Shown in pieces: positions 5,282-7,427 of a DNA stretch of 7,427 bases (positions are counted from its first letter, which is position 1; every line of letters starts with the position of its first letter). This DNA is from Bacteriovoracaceae bacterium. GTDB lineage: Bacteria; Bdellovibrionota; UBA1018. A program made the translations under genes and the position numbers. The notes below the pieces were generated by a model. It was not told the DNA's origin and did not search any database. It saw only the letters and a list, made by a program, of their open reading frames with translations. The stretch lies in NCBI GenBank assembly GCA_023250755.1, contig JAHFAC010000064.1:1073-8499 (forward strand). The letters run 5' to 3'.

Positions 5282-6493
5282 TTAAAGACAAAGAAGCAAC
5301 AACGCCACCCAGTATCCAGTCACCACCCCATAGGAGTGAAGCTCACTCCAGTGATGAAAACCCAAACTCTGTACAACGGGGTTGAGCTGAAGCAGCCAGA
5401 GAATAGCGACTATGACGAGCAGGATGAGGCGATAAAACGTCGCAATCCCTCTCCCACCCCAACCTTCACTCGGCCAAGAAAAAGCAAAGGGCACTCCAAC
5501 GATCAAAGCACTCCCCCAGCGCCACGAAAGAGGATTCAGGAGTTGAATTAAAATCAGCCAGGGCGCCACCCAAGAGAAAACCCCACGCGCGTATTGAAAT
5601 TTTAGGCACTCTTTGACTCGTACCGAAAGCCTTACGAGCACCCAGCCCATCAAAACGCACCCCAAGCCAATGGCAAGCTCAGGTCGGCTCCCCATCCAAC
5701 GCTCAAGAGTCACCCAAACACTTTGATTGATGTCTGAGAAATAGAGCTCATGAGGCTGATTGCGTAAAACCTCAATCCAAGTTTGAAATAAAATTTTTGC
5801 TCGTTCGGGCCCAAAGGCTAAGGAAGGGATGGCCGCACCCCAAATAAAATACGCCAAAAGATAGCCAGAAATCATCATCCGCCGTTTTTTATCCCGACAC
5901 GCCAACAGAAGTGGCCAACCCAGCACTACCCAGGGCAACTTGAACCACGGCAAGGTCCCAGCTAAAAATCCAGCATAAACAGGATAACGCCTCACCAGAG
6001 CTGCCGCCCCGACCGCAACACCTAAAATCAAGAGCTCTAATTGGCCGTAATCCAGAGTTTCCAAGATTCCTTTCCAGCTTAAAAAAAATCCGACCAAGAG
6101 AAGCCCTACCCTTCTCCACGAACGATAGGATGCACCTGTCACGAGGGCCCCCATGAGACTGGCGATACAAAGGGTGCTGAAAAAAAACCAGGCATGAGAA
6201 GGGTTTTCTGGCAATTTTCCGATCAACCAAAGGACGCCGGGCGAGTACTTGAAGGGAGAGAGATGCCTCAGCTCGAGCATGTAGGGATTTTGACCTGCCT
6301 TGCACCACTCCCAAGCCTTGACGTAGACAGCAAAATCCCCGGGAAGATTGTTTCGATAGGAGGCCGGGTTGCCTGGATATCGCAGAAAAAGCAGGATACC
6401 GCACGTCAGGATCAGCAAGTAAGCCACTCTCGGCGGCGTGAAGAATGAAGAAATAGAAGAATAAAATGATGCGTGGAGTTTAGCTGGCGTCAT
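5282..6493 (-). CDS. GT87-family (DUF2029) polytopic glycosyltransferase
   Basis: This 403-residue inner-membrane protein has about ten hydrophobic segments and the pattern of GT-C-fold enzymes that use polyprenyl-phosphate sugars, the group that includes mycobacterial PimE. Motifs in family order are PGDF (51-54), with D53 the likely catalytic base in the first periplasmic loop; WEWCKAGQNPY (61-71); KYSPG (82-86); GQLELLIL (150-157); NQSVWVTLERW (256-266); and LLNPLSW (328-334). Sugar and acceptor are unknown; a cell-envelope glycolipid or glycan is a reasonable guess. The frame stays open upstream to an ATG at 6673, but those 60 codons are antisense to conserved rluB sequence, so I take ATG 6493, just before the first membrane segment; ATG 6511 is an alternative. 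Neither has a clear Shine-Dalgarno sequence. The gene stands alone on the minus strand among plus-strand genes, which suggests later insertion. Confidence 0.85.
   Translation of the reverse strand: MTPAKLHASFYSSISSFFTPPRVAYLLILTCGILLFLRYPGNPASYRNNLPGDFAVYVKAWEWCKAGQNPYMLELRHLSPFKYSPGVLWLIGKLPENPSHAWFFFSTLCIASLMGALVTGASYRSWRRVGLLLVGFFLSWKGILETLDYGQLELLILGVAVGAAALVRRYPVYAGFLAGTLPWFKLPWVVLGWPLLLACRDKKRRMMISGYLLAYFIWGAAIPSLAFGPERAKILFQTWIEVLRNQPHELYFSDINQSVWVTLERWMGSRPELAIGLGCVLMGWVLVRLSVRVKECLKFQYARGVFSWVAPWLILIQLLNPLSWRWGSALIVGVPFAFSWPSEGWGGRGIATFYRLILLVIVAILWLLQLNPVVQSLGFHHWSELHSYGVVTGYWVALLLLCL
6462..6467 (+). promoter_or_regulatory. Candidate -10 box for rluB inside the GT87 coding sequence
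   Basis: TAAAAT matches the -10 consensus in five of six positions, with an expected start near 6474 and a leader of about 36 bases before ATG 6510. The 17-base-spaced -35 (TGAAGA, 6439-6444) is poor, so this is tentative. Confidence 0.3.
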
Positions 6494-6498
6494 GATAC

Positions 6499-6502
6499 AG
6501 GA
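6499..6502 (+). promoter_or_regulatory. Ribosome binding site that selects the 6510 start of rluB
   Basis: AGGA lies 7 bases before ATG 6510. The alternative in-frame ATG at 6492 has only a GGAG 13 bases upstream (6475-6478), too far for good function, and the extra six residues are not expected in the S4 domain. Confidence 0.55.
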
Positions 6503-6509
6503 ATGCACC

Positions 6510-7253
6510 ATGGCATTGGAACGTGTCCAGAAAATCTTAGCACAGGCCGGGATTGCATCCCGACGCAAAGCAGAGCTTTTGATTCGCCAGAGCCTTGTCA
6601 CAATCAACGGTAAGGTAGCCAAATTGGGTGACAAAGCTGAGATGGGCCGCGACGCCATTAAGGTCGAAGGCAAGCTTTTAAGATTTACCGAGCCTCCCGT
6701 TTATGTCGCATTTTACAAGCCAAGAGGCGTCATTTCGATGCTGGTGGATCCTGAAGGCCGACCGACTTTGGCTGACTATTTGTCCAAAGTGAGGGGACGT
6801 GTTTTTCCGGTCGGACGTCTTGATTTCAATAGCGAAGGACTTCTTTTGCTTACTAATGACGGTAAATTCGCTCAAGACCTTCAACGCCGACCTGACCTGA
6901 AACGAGTTTATGAAATTAAAGTCAAGGGACGCCCCGATCCTGAGCTCTTAAGAAAATTGTCAAAACTAGAGCGGGGGGGCCGAGTCGATCGCCGTGAAAT
7001 CCCACCCCTTACCGTCAAAGTTCTTCAAGACCTCACTGCTAAAACTAAACTAGAAATCACAGTGACTGGCTCAGGCGCCATGGATTTAAAAACTTTGCTC
7101 GAACGAAATGACTTTCTCGTTGAGCGAATGATCCGCACGACCATTGGATCGATCAAGCTAAAGGAACTCCGCCCCGGGGAGTTTCGATTTCTTAAAAAAG
7201 CTGAAGCCACTGCGATGCTTTTGCCGTTGACTTCTCCTTCACCTCGAGCATAG
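6510..7253 (+). CDS. rluB: RluB/RsuA-family rRNA pseudouridine synthase with divergent motif III
   Basis: Members of this family isomerise a specific uridine of rRNA to pseudouridine; RluB acts on 23S rRNA helix 80-89 (E. coli position 2605). The 247-residue protein starts with an S4 RNA-binding domain (about 2-56: LERVQKILAQAGIASRRKAE). The catalytic domain follows: YVAFYKPRGVIS (65-76), then GRLDFNSEGLLLLTNDG (102-118) with nucleophile D105, and Y124 in KRVYEIKVKG. The C-terminus ends in the usual Gly-x-x-Arg-x-Leu element (213-217). One oddity: where family members carry Arg-Gln-(Ile/Val)-Arg-Arg, this protein reads GAMDLKTLLERN (169-180) in an equal-length alignment, while the later MIRTTIGSIKL is normal. 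The neighbouring frames do not encode the missing motif, so a frameshift does not explain it. RluB rather than RluE/F or RsuA is suggested mainly by its place near scpAB. Confidence 0.88.
   Translation: MALERVQKILAQAGIASRRKAELLIRQSLVTINGKVAKLGDKAEMGRDAIKVEGKLLRFTEPPVYVAFYKPRGVISMLVDPEGRPTLADYLSKVRGRVFPVGRLDFNSEGLLLLTNDGKFAQDLQRRPDLKRVYEIKVKGRPDPELLRKLSKLERGGRVDRREIPPLTVKVLQDLTAKTKLEITVTGSGAMDLKTLLERNDFLVERMIRTTIGSIKLKELRPGEFRFLKKAEATAMLLPLTSPSPRA
6534..6542 (-). promoter_or_regulatory. Candidate extended -10 promoter of the GT87 gene, inside rluB
   Basis: Read on the minus strand this is TGC followed by TAAGAT, an extended -10 arrangement; no good -35 lies 16-18 bases upstream. A start near 6527 would give a leader of about 34 bases before ATG 6493. 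Weak evidence, but any promoter of this gene must lie inside rluB. Confidence 0.25.
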
Positions 7254-7256
7254 AGT
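7227..7256 (+). promoter_or_regulatory. Candidate promoter of the initiator tRNA gene with GC-rich discriminator
   Basis: TTGACT (7227-7232) and TAGAGT (7251-7256) are 18 bases apart; the -10 box contains the rluB stop codon TAG (7251-7253). The bases after the -10 (ACCCTCCG, 7257-7264) are GC-rich, as in stringently controlled tRNA and rRNA promoters. The start would be near 7263, about 24 bases before the mature tRNA. Confidence 0.5.
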
Positions 7257-7286
7257 ACCCTCCGCAAGTTCAAAAAATTTTCATGT

Positions 7287-7363
<77 letters not shown>

Positions 7364-7427
7364 ATTTAGAACCAGAAAACGGGTACACGAGTTCTCCATT
7401 TCAAGGGTTCTTCTCGCTTCGTAGGGT

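Noticed and set aside
5255..5551. Plus-strand 98-codon frame after the beta-barrel gene
   Set aside because: It is antisense to the GT87 C-terminus, low in hydrophobics and rich in Pro, Arg and Lys, as expected of a shadow frame.
5889..6404. 171-codon minus-strand frame
   Set aside because: It lies in another frame of the GT87 gene, whose own frame carries the family motifs and membrane segments.
6494..6673. 60-codon upstream extension of the GT87 frame from an ATG at 6673
   Set aside because: It is antisense to the conserved S4 domain of rluB, is not hydrophobic or family-like, and would put the start far from the first membrane segment.
7368..7411. Inverted repeat AGAACC/GGTTCT after the tRNA as a terminator
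   Set aside because: The arms are only 6 bases with a loop of over 30 bases and no T-run; chance is likely.

Overview
The window holds seven protein genes and one tRNA, most of them housekeeping, on DNA of moderate G+C (about half, judged by eye). The host looks Gram-negative and related to the former Deltaproteobacteria, possibly Bdellovibrionota. This is an inference from three things: the order xerD, M50 protease, trpS, scpA, scpB, rluB; a predicted outer-membrane beta-barrel protein; and SMC-ScpAB rather than MukBEF as the condensin type. The exact taxon cannot be fixed from this sequence.

Left part, all on the plus strand. A 5'-truncated xerD (1-766) is followed by a 133-base gap. That gap has no convincing promoter but carries several mutually compatible inverted repeats, one of them a compact hairpin at 857-879. 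Then come a membrane metalloprotease of the site-2 protease family (900-1580) and, 2 bases later, trpS (1583-2596), probably in one transcript. A 71-base gap with a good sigma70-like promoter leads to scpA (TTG start, 2668-3477) and scpB (3474-4532), which overlap by 4 bases. ScpA and ScpB are the kleisin and accessory subunits of the SMC condensin, so recombination at dif (XerD) and chromosome compaction and segregation (ScpAB) are encoded close together.

Middle part. Between scpB and rluB lie about 2 kb with two genes that do not belong to the housekeeping theme: an unrecognised exported, probably outer-membrane beta-barrel protein (4555-5265, plus) and a multi-spanning GT87-type glycosyltransferase (5282-6493, minus). 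They converge with only 16 bases between their stop codons and no visible hairpin terminator.

Right part. rluB (23S rRNA pseudouridine synthase family, start set at 6510) diverges from the glycosyltransferase gene with 16 bases between start codons, so the promoter of each must lie inside the other gene. The stop codon of rluB lies in the -10 box of a likely promoter for an initiator tRNA-fMet (7287-7363). The last 64 bases (7364-7427) show no gene I can support.

I found no mobile element, CRISPR array or clearly new system. The observations most worth checking are the structured leader before the protease gene, the loss of the usual Arg-rich motif III in the RluB-like protein, the long tails on ScpB, and the tightly packed divergent and convergent arrangement around the GT87 gene.
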